NCBI GenBank assembly: GCA_946407675.1
Contig: CAMJPK010000003.1
Span: forward strand, 1 to 50,483
DNA length: 50,483 bases
Source: an uncultured Clostridia bacterium
GTDB taxonomy: Bacteria > Bacillota > Clostridia > Oscillospirales > Oscillospiraceae
Direction: 5' to 3'
Shown here one piece after another: positions 15,273-24,531 of this stretch. The notes under the pieces are model-generated. The model saw only the letters and a program-made list of their open reading frames with translations, ran no database searches and was not told where the DNA came from. Each line of letters starts with the position of its first letter. Position 1 is the stretch's first letter. A program made the translations under genes and the position numbers.

Positions 15273-16445
15273 TCATTCTGCGCTGCGGACGCGGGTCAAA
15301 CGCTCCATCGCCTGCGCCAGAAGCGGCCTTGCGCAGCCGATGTTGATGCGCATGAACTCGCCGAACTGCGCGCCGTAGTGGGAACCGAAGCCGAGGCCGA
15401 GGCCGCAGACGTCCACGATCCTCCGGCAGAGCTCCTGCTCGCCCAGACCCAGCGCGCTGAAATCCAGCCACATGAGGAAAGTGCCCTCGTGGCGGGAGAC
15501 CCTGACCTCCGGAAGCGTGTTTTTCAGCGCCTCCTGCACCAGCAGGGAGTTGCCTTCCAGATAGCGCAGTTCCTCGTCCAGCCAGGCGTCGCCGTGCTCA
15601 TAGGCCGCCTGCGCGGCCACCAGCCCGAAGATGTTGGGGCTCATGATCCACGCGTCGCCCAGCTTGCCGGTGACGGCGGTGCGCAGCCGCTCGTCCGGGA
15701 TGATGAGGTTGGAGGCCATCAGTCCGGACATGCTGAAGGACTTCCCGGGTGCGGTGTAGCACATGACGAGGTCGCGGACGTTTTCAAAGGAGCCGAGGGA
15801 GACGAAGCGGTTTCCGAACAGCTCCACGTCACAGTGGATCTCGTCGGAGGCCAGATAGACGCCGTAGCGGGCGCAAAGCGCCGTGAGCTGCCCCAGTTCC
15901 TCCGCCGTCCAGATCCGGGAGACGGGGTTGTGGGGGCTGCAGAAGATCATCATCTTCACGCCGCCGCGGAAGCCGTCCTCGATACGGTCAAAGTCCATGT
16001 ACCAGCTCTCGCCGCTGCGCTGCAGCGGGCACTCGACCAGCGTCCGGCCGGTGTTCTGGACGATTGCGAAGAAGGGCTCGTAGGCAGGGGTGAGGATCAT
16101 GACCTTGTCGCCCGGCTGTGTCAGCGCCTCGATGGTGAAGCGCAGCGCGGTCACCACGCCGTAGGTGGGTGCGATCCAGGAAAGCTCGGTCTCCAGACCG
16201 TGCCGACGCCGGAACCAGCCGGACACGGCGCTCAGGTAGTCCTCCATGGCGAAGGTGTAGCCGAAGACGCCGTGGTCGGTGCGCTCGTGGATGGCGGCCA
16301 TCACCTCCTCCGGCGCGCGGAAATCCGTGTCCGCGATCCAGAGGGGGATCAGCTCCTTGTCCGTGGAGAATTTCTTTTTGCAGCGATCCCACTTGATGCT
16401 GCTCGTCCCCAGCCGCCGGATGGGGGTATCGAACGTACCCGCCAT
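15273..16445 (-). CDS. MalY/PatB-type PLP-dependent C-S lyase or aminotransferase
   Basis: A 390-residue fold-type I PLP enzyme. PLP contacts include PTYGVV (about 93-98), SPHNP (170-174), ASDEIHCD (199-206) and the Schiff-base Lys235 in APGKSFSMSGL. The MalY/PatB branch mainly splits C-S bonds of cysteine derivatives (cystathionine beta-lyase type), giving a thiol, ammonia and pyruvate through aminoacrylate; some members transaminate instead. The start codon overlaps the stop of the CoA-transferase by one base. RidA downstream supports a lyase role. The natural substrate is not evident. Confidence 0.92.
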   Translation of the reverse strand: MAGTFDTPIRRLGTSSIKWDRCKKKFSTDKELIPLWIADTDFRAPEEVMAAIHERTDHGVFGYTFAMEDYLSAVSGWFRRRHGLETELSWIAPTYGVVTALRFTIEALTQPGDKVMILTPAYEPFFAIVQNTGRTLVECPLQRSGESWYMDFDRIEDGFRGGVKMMIFCSPHNPVSRIWTAEELGQLTALCARYGVYLASDEIHCDVELFGNRFVSLGSFENVRDLVMCYTAPGKSFSMSGLMASNLIIPDERLRTAVTGKLGDAWIMSPNIFGLVAAQAAYEHGDAWLDEELRYLEGNSLLVQEALKNTLPEVRVSRHEGTFLMWLDFSALGLGEQELCRRIVDVCGLGLGFGSHYGAQFGEFMRINIGCARPLLAQAMERLTRVRSAE

Positions 16446-17611
16446 CAGATCGCCTGCTTCTCGGCCAGTGCCGCGATTTCCTCGGTGCTGAGACCCAGCA
16501 GACCGCCGTAGACGTCCTGATTGTCCTGACCGAGGGCGTGGCCGGGCCGGTACTCCAGCGCCGGGTGATTGCTCATCTTCAGCGGGTTGGCACCGAACTT
16601 CACCTTGCCGTAGCCCTCCACGTCGATGTCCACGAGGGTGCCGCGGGCGTTGACCTGCGGATTGGTGAACACGCGGTCGATGGTGTTCACGATGCCGGCG
16701 GGCACGCCGCCCTTGGTCATGATCTCGTCGATCTCGTCGCAGGTGTGATCCTTCATCCAATCCTGCACCAGGGCGTTGACCTCCTTGTAGTGCTTCTGGC
16801 GGTAGGCGGTGTCCAGATACTCGTCCTTCATAAGCTCGGGGTTGCCGATGATCTCACGGATGTACTTGAACAGGGCGGGGAAGCCGCCGTTGACGAAGAT
16901 GCGGCCGTCCTTGGCCTGATAGGTGCCGGAGGGGACGGCGGTGGGGGCGTTGGCGTCCTCGGTGGCGGCGATGATGTTCATGGCGGAATAGTTGGGGATG
17001 TGGGTGAAGAGCATGGGAACGGCGCAGTCCAGCATGCTGACGTCGATATACTGGCCTTCGCCGGTCTTCTGCCGCTCCCACAGCGCCATGAGGATGCCGT
17101 TGAGGGCAAAGAGGCCGGAGATGTGGTCCAACAGCGGCGCGCCGATGCGGGCGGGGCCTGACTGGACGGTGCCGGTGACGCTCATGACGCCGCTCATGGC
17201 CTGAATGATGGAGTCGAAGGCGGCGCGGTTTTTGTACGGGCCGGTCTGGCCGAAGCCGGAAATGGAGACCATGATCATCCGGGGATTGATCTTTTTGACC
17301 TCCTCATAGCCGAAGCCCATCTTCTCCATGGTGCCCGGGCGGAAGTTTTCCACCAGGACGTCGCTCTTCTCGATGAGCTTCCGGAGCAACTCCTTGCCCT
17401 CGTCGGAGCGGAACTGGATGGTGACGCTCTTCTTGTTGCGGTTGACGGCGGGGAAGTCCATGGGCCACATGTCGCGCATGTCGTCGCCCTTGCCGGCCTT
17501 CTCCACCTTGATGACCTCGGCGCCCATATCGCCCATCAGCATGGCGCAGTAGGGCGCGGAGATGATGCGTCCCAGATCCAGGACGCGGATGCCTTCCAGA
17601 ATACCTGCCAT
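16445..17611 (-). CDS. Type III (CaiB/BaiF) CoA-transferase
   Basis: A 388-residue family III CoA-transferase: ILEGIRVLDLGRIISAPYCA at the N-terminus, VENFRPGTMEKMG at about 87-99 and the proposed catalytic Asp162 in APLLDHISG. It is not a close duplicate of the transferase at 2238. ATG at 17611 follows AAGGAGG by eight bases; a GTG nine bases upstream lies inside that site. It sits between an amidohydrolase and a PLP enzyme in the transporter operon, so it probably activates an acid derived from the imported compound. Confidence 0.93.
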   Translation of the reverse strand: MAGILEGIRVLDLGRIISAPYCAMLMGDMGAEVIKVEKAGKGDDMRDMWPMDFPAVNRNKKSVTIQFRSDEGKELLRKLIEKSDVLVENFRPGTMEKMGFGYEEVKKINPRMIMVSISGFGQTGPYKNRAAFDSIIQAMSGVMSVTGTVQSGPARIGAPLLDHISGLFALNGILMALWERQKTGEGQYIDVSMLDCAVPMLFTHIPNYSAMNIIAATEDANAPTAVPSGTYQAKDGRIFVNGGFPALFKYIREIIGNPELMKDEYLDTAYRQKHYKEVNALVQDWMKDHTCDEIDEIMTKGGVPAGIVNTIDRVFTNPQVNARGTLVDIDVEGYGKVKFGANPLKMSNHPALEYRPGHALGQDNQDVYGGLLGLSTEEIAALAEKQAI

Positions 17612-17627
17612 TTGGTGCACCTCCTTC

Positions 17628-18497
17628 TTACTTCGCCGGCTCTTCCAGCTTGAACAGCCGCGCGCAGTTGCCGCCCAGCCACTTGTCCCTGACCTCGGGC
17701 TTCAAAGGCAGATCCCGGATCTCCTGGATGTTGCGGTCGAAGGGGAGGATCGGCCAGCTGGAGGCGTAGATGATCTTGTTCTGCAGCACGCTGTTGCCGT
17801 AGTGCAGCAGAGTGTCATAGCCGGAGTTGGGCACGCCCAGATACTTCGCGCGCACCGCGGAGGTGGCGATATAGAAGTTGGGGTGGCGCCATGCCACGCC
17901 AACCAGCTCGCTGACCCAGGGGAAGCCGGGGTTCATGGCGACGATCTTCAGCTCCGGGAAGTCGCAGGCCACCTGGTCCAGGTTGCTGGGATGGCCGGAG
18001 TACATGCTGATGGTGTCCGCGAAGCTCATGCTGCTGTGGAGGCAGACGGGAACGTCCAGCTCGCAGCACTTGGCGTAGAAGGGATACATCCGGCGGTCGG
18101 CCGCGGTGATGCGGAACTCAAAGGGGAAGAAGATGGCGCCCAGCAGGCCGAGATCCTTGATGGCGTGTTCCATCTCCCGCAGGGCCTCCATGCCCTTCAG
18201 GGGGTTGACGCCGCAGAGGCCGCGGTAGCGGGGATACTTCTTGCAGAAGTCCGCGACGAACTCGCTGGAGACCTTCTTGGTGCCGACGCTCTCGGTGTCC
18301 TGTGACGCGCAGAAGGCCAGATCGATCCCGGCGCGGTCCATGCCCTCGATCTGCTCCTCGACGGTGATGTTCACGATGTCGTGCATCTTCCGGTAGTTGG
18401 GGTAGATCTTCTCGTAGTTTTCCAGATCCTTCGGGGTGCACTTATACTCCCCGACGAACTCGTCCAGCGGGGGACGCAGATTGAAATCGATAACCAT
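17628..18497 (-). CDS. Amidohydrolase-2 family protein
   Basis: A 289-residue TIM-barrel protein of the amidohydrolase 2 (ACMSD/2-pyrone-dicarboxylate) type. It has the family's VEEQIEGMDRAGIDLAFCAS early segment, the mid-barrel VCLHSSMSF and an ASSWPILPF end segment. The usual first HxH metal motif is replaced: the N-terminus reads VIDFNLRPPLD, lacking both histidines, so metal binding may be altered or lost. Known relatives are non-oxidative decarboxylases and lactone hydrolases acting on cyclic acids. It lies 16 bases from the CoA-transferase, in the same operon. Confidence 0.85.
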   Translation of the reverse strand: MVIDFNLRPPLDEFVGEYKCTPKDLENYEKIYPNYRKMHDIVNITVEEQIEGMDRAGIDLAFCASQDTESVGTKKVSSEFVADFCKKYPRYRGLCGVNPLKGMEALREMEHAIKDLGLLGAIFFPFEFRITAADRRMYPFYAKCCELDVPVCLHSSMSFADTISMYSGHPSNLDQVACDFPELKIVAMNPGFPWVSELVGVAWRHPNFYIATSAVRAKYLGVPNSGYDTLLHYGNSVLQNKIIYASSWPILPFDRNIQEIRDLPLKPEVRDKWLGGNCARLFKLEEPAK

Positions 18498-18526
18498 GGA
18501 TTTCAGCCCTTTCTATAATTATTTGA

Positions 18527-19486
18527 TTATAAACCGTTGATCTCTTTGGCAAAGTGGCAGGCGATGGTGTGGCCAGGGGTGATCTCCTCCAGCTTCGGGG
18601 TCTTCTGGAAGCAGATCTCCTTCGCGTAGGGGCAGCGCTGGGCGAAGCGGCACTTCTTGCCCACATTGATGGGGGAGGTGATCTCGCCCTTCAGGAGGAT
18701 CCGCTGCCGCTGCACCAGCTTGGGCTGGGGGATGGCGGACAGCAGCGCCTTGGTGTAGGGGTGATAGTTGTGGACGAACAGCTCCTTGGCGGGGCACTTC
18801 TCCACCAGCATGCCCAGATACATGACGCAGATGTCGTCGGAGATGTGCTTGACGACGGAGAGGTCGTGGGTGATGAACATATAGGTCAGCCCCAGCTGAT
18901 CCTGCAGATCCATCAAAAGGTTGAGGATCTGCGCCTGGATGGACACGTCCAGCGCCGAGACCGGCTCGTCGCAGACGATGAACTTGGGGTTGATGGCCAG
19001 CGCCCGGGCGATGCCGATGCGCTGCCGGCGTCCGCCGTCCAGCTCGTGGGGATACTTCGTGGCCATGTTGTCCGCGAGGCCGACGGTCTCCATCAGCTCG
19101 TGGACCCTGGCCTCATAGTCGCTCTTGGCGTCGAAGACCTTGTAGATCTTCAGCGGCTCGCCGATGATCCCGGCTACGGTCATACGGGGGTTGATGGAGG
19201 AGAAGGGATCCTGAAAGACCATCTGCATCTCCCGGCGCAGCTCGTGGAGCTGTTTGGGATCGACGACGGAGATGTCCCGCCCGTCGAAGAGGATCTTTCC
19301 GGATGTGGGATCCAGCAGGTGCAGCACGGTGCGGCCCAGCGTACTCTTGCCGCAGCCGCTCTCACCGACGACGCCCAGGGTCTTGCCCTTTTCCAGCGTG
19401 AAGCTGACGCCGTCCACCGCGTGCAGGACGCCCCGCGGCGTGTTGAAGTATTTTTTCAGCTTTTTGACTTCCAGCAATGAATCCAT
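18527..19486 (-). CDS. Peptide/nickel-type ABC transporter ATPase (DppF/OppF)
   Basis: A 319-residue ATPase. Walker A GESGCGKST, signature region HELDGGRRQRIGIARAL (variant of LSGGQ), Walker B FIVCDEPVSALD and switch His in MFITHDLS are all in place. The C-terminal oligopeptide-transporter domain carries cysteines (CRFAQRCPYAKEIC). It powers import by pairing with the DppD-type ATPase encoded 11 bases upstream. Confidence 0.95.
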   Translation of the reverse strand: MDSLLEVKKLKKYFNTPRGVLHAVDGVSFTLEKGKTLGVVGESGCGKSTLGRTVLHLLDPTSGKILFDGRDISVVDPKQLHELRREMQMVFQDPFSSINPRMTVAGIIGEPLKIYKVFDAKSDYEARVHELMETVGLADNMATKYPHELDGGRRQRIGIARALAINPKFIVCDEPVSALDVSIQAQILNLLMDLQDQLGLTYMFITHDLSVVKHISDDICVMYLGMLVEKCPAKELFVHNYHPYTKALLSAIPQPKLVQRQRILLKGEITSPINVGKKCRFAQRCPYAKEICFQKTPKLEEITPGHTIACHFAKEINGL

Positions 19487-19497
19487 GTCGCCCCTCC

Positions 19498-20481
19498 TTA
19501 CGCCTTCTGCGCTCCGCCGTCGCCGGCGCGGGGGCAGAGGACCATGTGTGTGTCGGACAGATGAACCGGCTTCGGGCGCTCTGATGCGCAGCGCTCCGTG
19601 GCGTAGGGGCAGCGGGGGTGGAATTTGCAGCCGGTGGGCAGATCCGTCGGGGACGGCATCAGACCCTTGATGACGTGCAGCCGGTCCACGTCCTCGTCCA
19701 GATCGGGGATGGAGGCGAACAGACCCTCGGTGTAGGGGTGGCGGTGGTCGGTGAAGATGTCCTTCAGCGTGCCGCTCTCCACCACCTCGCCGGCGTAGAT
19801 GACCGCGACCTTGTCGCAGATCTCCGCCACGACGCCCAGGTCGTGGGTGATCATGATGAGCGAGGTCTTCAGATCCTCCTTGAGCTTGCGCATGAGATCC
19901 AGCACCTGCGCCTGGATCGTCACATCCAGCGCGGTGGTGGGCTCGTCCGCGATCAGCAGCTCCGGGTTGCAGGCCAGCGCGATGGCGATGACCACGCGCT
20001 GCTTCATGCCGCCGGAGAACTGGTGGGGATACTCGCTGCAGCGGGCGCCGGGGATACCGACCATTTCCAGCATCTCCATGGCGCGTGCCATGGCCTGCTT
20101 CTTGCTCATCTTGTTGTGCAGCAGCACCACCTCGGCGATCTGATCGCCCACGGTGAGAACCGGGTTCAGCGAGGTCATGGGATCCTGAAAGATCATGGTG
20201 ATCTTCTCGCCGCGGATCTTGCGCATCTCCGCCTCGCTGGCCTTGAGAAGGTCCTTGCCCTGAAAGATGATCTCTCCGTTCAGTACCCGGCCGGGAGGAT
20301 TGGGAACAAGCCCCATGATGCCGAGGGCGGTGGTGGTCTTTCCGGCGCCGGTCTCACCGACAAAGCCGATGACCTCCTGGGGCGCCAGATCAAAGGAGAG
20401 CCCGTTGACGGCGCAGGCCTCTTCGCCGTCGGTGAAATAATGGATCACGAGGTCTTTGACCTCCAGCAGTATTTCGCTCAT
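19498..20481 (-). CDS. Peptide/nickel-type ABC transporter ATPase (DppD/OppD)
   Basis: A 327-residue ATPase: Walker A GETGAGKTT, signature FSGGMKQRVVIAIAL, Walker B LLIADEPTTALD, switch His in MITHDLG, and a C-terminal domain with GCKFHPRCPYATERC. In the peptide-transporter family this and the OppF-type partner form a heterodimer. It is 12 bases after the permease gene. Confidence 0.95.
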   Translation of the reverse strand: MSEILLEVKDLVIHYFTDGEEACAVNGLSFDLAPQEVIGFVGETGAGKTTTALGIMGLVPNPPGRVLNGEIIFQGKDLLKASEAEMRKIRGEKITMIFQDPMTSLNPVLTVGDQIAEVVLLHNKMSKKQAMARAMEMLEMVGIPGARCSEYPHQFSGGMKQRVVIAIALACNPELLIADEPTTALDVTIQAQVLDLMRKLKEDLKTSLIMITHDLGVVAEICDKVAVIYAGEVVESGTLKDIFTDHRHPYTEGLFASIPDLDEDVDRLHVIKGLMPSPTDLPTGCKFHPRCPYATERCASERPKPVHLSDTHMVLCPRAGDGGAQKA

Positions 20482-20493
20482 GCTGCGCCCTCC

Positions 20494-21357
20494 TCAGTTC
20501 TTCAGTCTCGGATCCAGCGCGTCGCGCAGCCCGTCGCCGAGGATGTTCAGCGCATAGACCACAAGCATGATCGCAAGACCCGGGAAAATCGTCATCGGCC
20601 AGAACTGGCGGATGAAGTTGCGCCCCGTGGACAGGAGCGAGCCCCATTCCGGCGTGGGCGGCTGGATGCCGAGGCCGAGGAAGCTCAGCGTGGCAGCGGA
20701 CATGATGGCGTTGCCGACGCCCAGCGTGGCCTGCACCAGCAGCGGCGCGAAGGCGTTGGGGAGGATGTGCAGGACGATGGTGCGGAAGCTGGACGCGCCG
20801 ATGGAACTGGCCGCCTCGATGAACTCCTGATCCTTGACCGTCAGCACCGAGGCGCGCATGATGCGGGCGTACTGGGGCATAGAGGAAAGTCCGACGGCGA
20901 TCATCAGGTTCCGGGTGCCGGAGCCCAGCGCCGAGGTGATGGCGATGGCCATCAGCAGGCTGGGGATGGCCATGAAAATGTCCATGAAGCGCATGATGAT
21001 GTTGTCAAGCTTGGGGTAGAAGGCCGCGATGGCGCCCAGCGTGCCGCCCACCACCACCGCGATGCTCACGGCGATGAGGCCGACCTGCAGGGAGATGCGG
21101 GAGCCGTAGATCACGCGGCTGAAGATGTCGCGGCCCAGGTTGTCGGTGCCGAAGGGGTGGGCGAGGCAGGGATAGACGAACTTGTTCTCCAGATCCTGCG
21201 CCGTGTAGTCATAGGGGGCGACCAGCGGCGCGAAGACGGCGCAGAGCACCATGAGGATCAGGACGACCAGCGCAATCATCGCCATCCGGTTTTTCCGGAG
21301 CCGGCGCCAGGCCTCCGCCCAGAGGCCGTTCTTTTTCTCTTTCGTGTTATTCTTCAT
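20494..21357 (-). CDS. ABC transporter permease (DppC/OppC type)
   Basis: A 287-residue inner-membrane permease. A charged N-terminus is followed by a first helix (MIALVVLILMVLCAVFAPLV), the OppC N-terminal family segment, HPFGTDNLGRDIFSRV, and four to five further helices with the EAA-loop region EAASSIGASSFRTIVLHIL. Several Met codons crowd the start; the one at 21357 (MKNNTK) has the best spacing from GAGGAAG. The start overlaps the acidic tail of the DppB gene by 11 bp. Confidence 0.94.
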   Translation of the reverse strand: MKNNTKEKKNGLWAEAWRRLRKNRMAMIALVVLILMVLCAVFAPLVAPYDYTAQDLENKFVYPCLAHPFGTDNLGRDIFSRVIYGSRISLQVGLIAVSIAVVVGGTLGAIAAFYPKLDNIIMRFMDIFMAIPSLLMAIAITSALGSGTRNLMIAVGLSSMPQYARIMRASVLTVKDQEFIEAASSIGASSFRTIVLHILPNAFAPLLVQATLGVGNAIMSAATLSFLGLGIQPPTPEWGSLLSTGRNFIRQFWPMTIFPGLAIMLVVYALNILGDGLRDALDPRLKN

Positions 21358-22345
21358 CGGCATCTTCCTCATCCTCGTCCTCGCTCTCGTCGTCGTCGGC
21401 TTTCTTCTTCACGCCCTTGTAGGTGGACTTGATCCGGGGGTCGATGAAGCTGTAGAGAATGTCGACGAGCAGATTGATGACTGTACAAATGGCGGCGATG
21501 AAGATCACCGCGCCCATCACACAGGGGTAGTCCTTTTTATTGATGCTGTCCACCAGAAGCTTGCCGATGCCGTTGATGGCGAAGATGTTTTCGCAGAGAA
21601 CGGCGCCGGCCATCAGCGAGCCGAACTGGACGCCGATGACGGTGATGATGGGGATCAGCGCGTTGCGGAACTCATGGCGCATGATGACCTTGAATTCGAT
21701 CTGGCCCTTGGAGCGGGCGGTGCGGACATAGTCCTGGCGGATGACGTCCAGCATGCTGGAGCGGGTCATGCGCATGATGATGCCGGCCACCGCGGTGCCC
21801 AGCGTGATCGTGGGCATGATCCAGCTTTTCCAGTTGCCCTTAACCACGGTGGAGGGCAGCCAGCCCAGCCCCACCGCGAAGGCGAGGATCAGCAGCAGGC
21901 CCAGCCAGAACGGCGGCATCGAGACGCCGATGAGGGCGACGCCTGTGGCGACGGTGTCCGCCATTTTGTACTGCTTGACGGCGGAGATGATGCCGGTCAC
22001 CACGCCGATGAGCGTCGCCAGTACGATGGCCAGCAGCGACAGCTTCAGCGTGTTGGGCAGGCGGGTGAGGATCTCCGTCATGACGGGCCGCCTCGTGCGG
22101 TAGGACATGCCCAGGTCAAAATGCAGCACCAGGTTCTTCAGATAGCGCCCCAGCTGCACGAGAAAGGGCTGGTCAAGACCCAGCTCCGCGTCCAGAGCAG
22201 CGATGGTCTCAGGGGTGGCGCTGTCACCTAAAAGGATCGCGGAAGTGTTGCCCGGCGCGATGTAGATCAGGGAAAAGACGATGACGATGGCTCCGAGCAG
22301 GATCGGGATCATCCAGAGGATTCGTTTGCAAAGATATTTAAGCAC
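21347..22345 (-). CDS. ABC transporter permease (DppB/OppB type)
   Basis: A 332-residue permease with six predicted helices: MLKYLCKRILWMIPILLGAI at the N-terminus, the LGMSYRTRRPV loop, the EAA-type TARSKGQIEFKVIMRHEFRN and a typical C-terminal IDPRIK. An unusual strongly acidic tail of about 16 residues (DDDESEDEDEEDADEE) extends past the family end. The tail is encoded where the next gene starts, so it may be a by-product of gene overlap. Confidence 0.94.
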   Translation of the reverse strand: MLKYLCKRILWMIPILLGAIVIVFSLIYIAPGNTSAILLGDSATPETIAALDAELGLDQPFLVQLGRYLKNLVLHFDLGMSYRTRRPVMTEILTRLPNTLKLSLLAIVLATLIGVVTGIISAVKQYKMADTVATGVALIGVSMPPFWLGLLLILAFAVGLGWLPSTVVKGNWKSWIMPTITLGTAVAGIIMRMTRSSMLDVIRQDYVRTARSKGQIEFKVIMRHEFRNALIPIITVIGVQFGSLMAGAVLCENIFAINGIGKLLVDSINKKDYPCVMGAVIFIAAICTVINLLVDILYSFIDPRIKSTYKGVKKKADDDESEDEDEEDADEE

Positions 22346-22416
22346 TTGGCTCCTCCTCTCAGCGAGGCCCGGCAGGCCTCAGGGAATGCTAAGCTCTTCG
22401 CGGCTTAGTTCGTCAA

Positions 22417-22441
22417 TGGCTCGGCCGCAAGGGCCGAGCCA
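22417..22441. terminator. Hairpin between the binding-protein and permease genes
   Basis: A 10-bp stem (GGCTCGGCC/GGCCGAGCC plus a T-A pair) with a 5-base loop, and a smaller stem CTAAGC/GCTTAG at 22389-22408, fill the 134-bp gap. No T-run follows on the minus strand. Such hairpins often lower expression of permease genes relative to the binding protein. Confidence 0.55.
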
Positions 22442-22479
22442 CTGGCAATCGGATTAATTGTTTCCGGGGCTTCGGGCGC

Positions 22480-24099
22480 TTATTCGAAGTAGCAGTACTT
22501 GAAGCGGGCGCACTCGAAGGAGCCGTTGTGATAGTTCTGGAGCTCGCGGCTCACGCCGGTGAGCTGCTGCTTGTCATAGGTGGGCAGCCAGGGCACTTCC
22601 TCGGCCAGAATGTCGAAGCACTGCTTGTACAGCGCCCAGCGCTCGGTCTGGTCGATGGTGGCGACGGCCTTGTCCAGAATGGCGTCGTACTCGGTGTTGC
22701 GATAGCCCGCAGTGTTCATGCCGCCGGACATGCGGGAGTCGAAGTTGCGGAGGATCTTCTCGGCCTCAACGGTGGTGCAGGTGGCGCCGAGGATGAAGAT
22801 GCCCTGCAGGGTGTTGCTGTCGATCAGGGTGGAGTAGGCGCCCATCTCGAGGGTGACGATGTTGGTCTTGATGCCGACCTTCTTCAGATACTCCTGAATG
22901 GCCTCGCAGAAGGCGATGCGCTCGGGGTCGCTGTTGGTGGTGAGGTCGCACTCAAAGCCGTCGGGATAGCCGGCCTGCTTCAGCAGCTCGACCGCCTTGT
23001 CGGGATCGTAGGTGATGAGATCCATCTTGGAATAGCCGTCGACCTCCGGGTCGACCATGCTGGTGGCGAGGGTGTGCATGCCGCCGTAGGCCGCCTCATA
23101 GCAGGCGGGAACGTCGATGGCATAGGCCACGGCCTGGCGCACGGTGGGATTGTCAAACGGCGCGTACAGGCAGGTGAAGCCGATGTAGTTGGTGTTGTGC
23201 GCCGGGCTCTTCTCGATGCGGGTGGTGGCGCCGTTGGCAATGCGGTCGACGTCGATGACGGAAAGCTCGAAGGCAACGTCAAGCTCGCCGGTCTCCAGCA
23301 TGATGGCGCGGTTGGTGGGCTCGGGAATGACGATCATGTTCAGATACTTGATCGCCGGCTCGCCGCCCCAGTAATCGGGGAACGCTTCAAACTCGACGCG
23401 ATCGCCGGAGACGAAGTTCTTTACCTTGTAGGGGCCGGTGCCGTTGGGATTGGCCATGTAGTCGCCGCCGGTCTCCTCAAAGGTCTTCTTGCAGGAGATG
23501 GCGGTGAGGGGCCACTCCAGCCAGGCGATCTGCGGGGTGTAGGTGTCGGTAAGGGCCATGCGGTAGGTGTACTTGTCGACGACCTCGCTGTTCTCCAGAT
23601 CCACATGGGTCAGCGCGATGCTGGCGGCGCCCATGTCATGGGCACGGGCGATGGAGAAGGCCACGTCCTCGGCGGTGAGCTCGTCGCCGCTGTGGAACTT
23701 GACGCCCTGGCGGATGTGGAAGAGGATGTGGGTGTCGTCCTCCCAGTCCCAGCTCTCCGCGAGACCGCCGGTGATGTTGCCGTCGATGTCGCGGGCAACC
23801 AGGGTCTCATAGACCTGGGTCTTGACGCGCTGGATGTGCTGGCTGTTGTTGTCGTTGGGGTCCAGGTTCATGGGGTCTGCGATGATGCCGACGTTCAGCG
23901 TGTCGCGGCTGGACGCGTGGGTGCCGACCTCGTTGGAGCCCGCGGAGCTCGGCTGGGTCCCGGTCTGGGTGCCCGTCTGGGTTCCGGTCTGGGTGCCCGT
24001 CTGGGTTCCGGTCTGGGCTCCGGTGTTGCCGCCGCTGCCGCAGGCGGCCAGAGCCAGAACCATGACCAGAGCAAGGAGCAGTGCAATCAGCTTTTTCAT
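22480..24099 (-). CDS. Solute-binding lipoprotein of a peptide-type ABC importer
   Basis: A 539-residue family 5 solute-binding protein (DppA/OppA type). The lipoprotein signal is MKKLIALLLALVMVLALAAC with the lipid-anchored Cys at about residue 20. Next comes a flexible linker made of six Gly-Thr-Gln-Thr repeats, then the domain with DTLNVGIIADPMNLDP, WEDDTHILFHIRQGVKFHSG and NPNGTGPYKV. It captures the substrate outside the cell for the four transporter proteins encoded downstream. A second ATG at 24108 is only two bases after AAGGAGG, so 24099 is preferred. First gene of the leftward operon. Confidence 0.93.
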   Translation of the reverse strand: MKKLIALLLALVMVLALAACGSGGNTGAQTGTQTGTQTGTQTGTQTGTQPSSAGSNEVGTHASSRDTLNVGIIADPMNLDPNDNNSQHIQRVKTQVYETLVARDIDGNITGGLAESWDWEDDTHILFHIRQGVKFHSGDELTAEDVAFSIARAHDMGAASIALTHVDLENSEVVDKYTYRMALTDTYTPQIAWLEWPLTAISCKKTFEETGGDYMANPNGTGPYKVKNFVSGDRVEFEAFPDYWGGEPAIKYLNMIVIPEPTNRAIMLETGELDVAFELSVIDVDRIANGATTRIEKSPAHNTNYIGFTCLYAPFDNPTVRQAVAYAIDVPACYEAAYGGMHTLATSMVDPEVDGYSKMDLITYDPDKAVELLKQAGYPDGFECDLTTNSDPERIAFCEAIQEYLKKVGIKTNIVTLEMGAYSTLIDSNTLQGIFILGATCTTVEAEKILRNFDSRMSGGMNTAGYRNTEYDAILDKAVATIDQTERWALYKQCFDILAEEVPWLPTYDKQQLTGVSRELQNYHNGSFECARFKYCYFE

Positions 24100-24232
24100 G
24101 TTTGTCATTTCCTCCTTAAAAAATTTGTTGTCGTGTGAAATGAACGATATGTCGTATGAAACGGTAAATCCTGTGTCGCTTGCCACCTCCTGCTGAAATA
24201 ATGCTCGTTAAGCTCCCGAAAGGGAACGGATT

Positions 24233-24270
24233 TTGCAAATATACTAGGATTTGCAAAGCAACGCTTTCAA
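24233..24270 (-). promoter_or_regulatory. Promoter and palindrome ahead of the transporter operon
   Basis: On the minus strand TTGAAA (24265-24270), an 18-bp spacer and TAGTAT (24241-24246) form a fair promoter. The -10 box is enclosed by an inverted repeat TTGCAAAT-N8-ATTTGCAA (24233-24240 and 24249-24256), a likely operator. The rest of 24110-24531 holds nothing I can name. Confidence 0.55.
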
Positions 24271-24531
24271 GATTCGTACTTTTTTCACAATATTAATAGC
24301 ATGGAACGCGGCGCGGAATCAATCGGTTTATCGGATTGCGTAATTCAGTTCATCAATCAGTTCATAAATCTGTTAATTCAATTCATATAATAATCATAGC
24401 CGCCGGCCGCATGGAAGCGCGCCCCGGCGCGTCCGTTGTTCGGCATGGGCATATCTTATGTGAAAATGCGCTGCATGTCCAATATCCCATAGGAATACCC
24501 AATAATAGAAATACGCTATAGCAACAATAAA

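Noticed and set aside
14790-16511. A 573-codon plus-strand frame over ridA and the PLP enzyme
   Set aside because: Antisense shadow of real genes; the translation has no recognisable motif.
23940-24025. Tandem repeats in the binding-protein gene as a CRISPR or intergenic repeat
   Set aside because: They lie in frame in the linker of the lipoprotein and encode Gly-Thr-Gln-Thr units. No CRISPR array was seen anywhere in the window.
22528-24138. A 536-codon plus-strand frame over the binding-protein gene
   Set aside because: Gly/Val/Ala-rich shadow of the lipoprotein gene; its LGARLGSGLG repeats mirror the GTQT repeats on the other strand.
24110-24530. A riboswitch ahead of the importer operon
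   Set aside because: No known riboswitch core could be matched; only a promoter and inverted repeat are visible.
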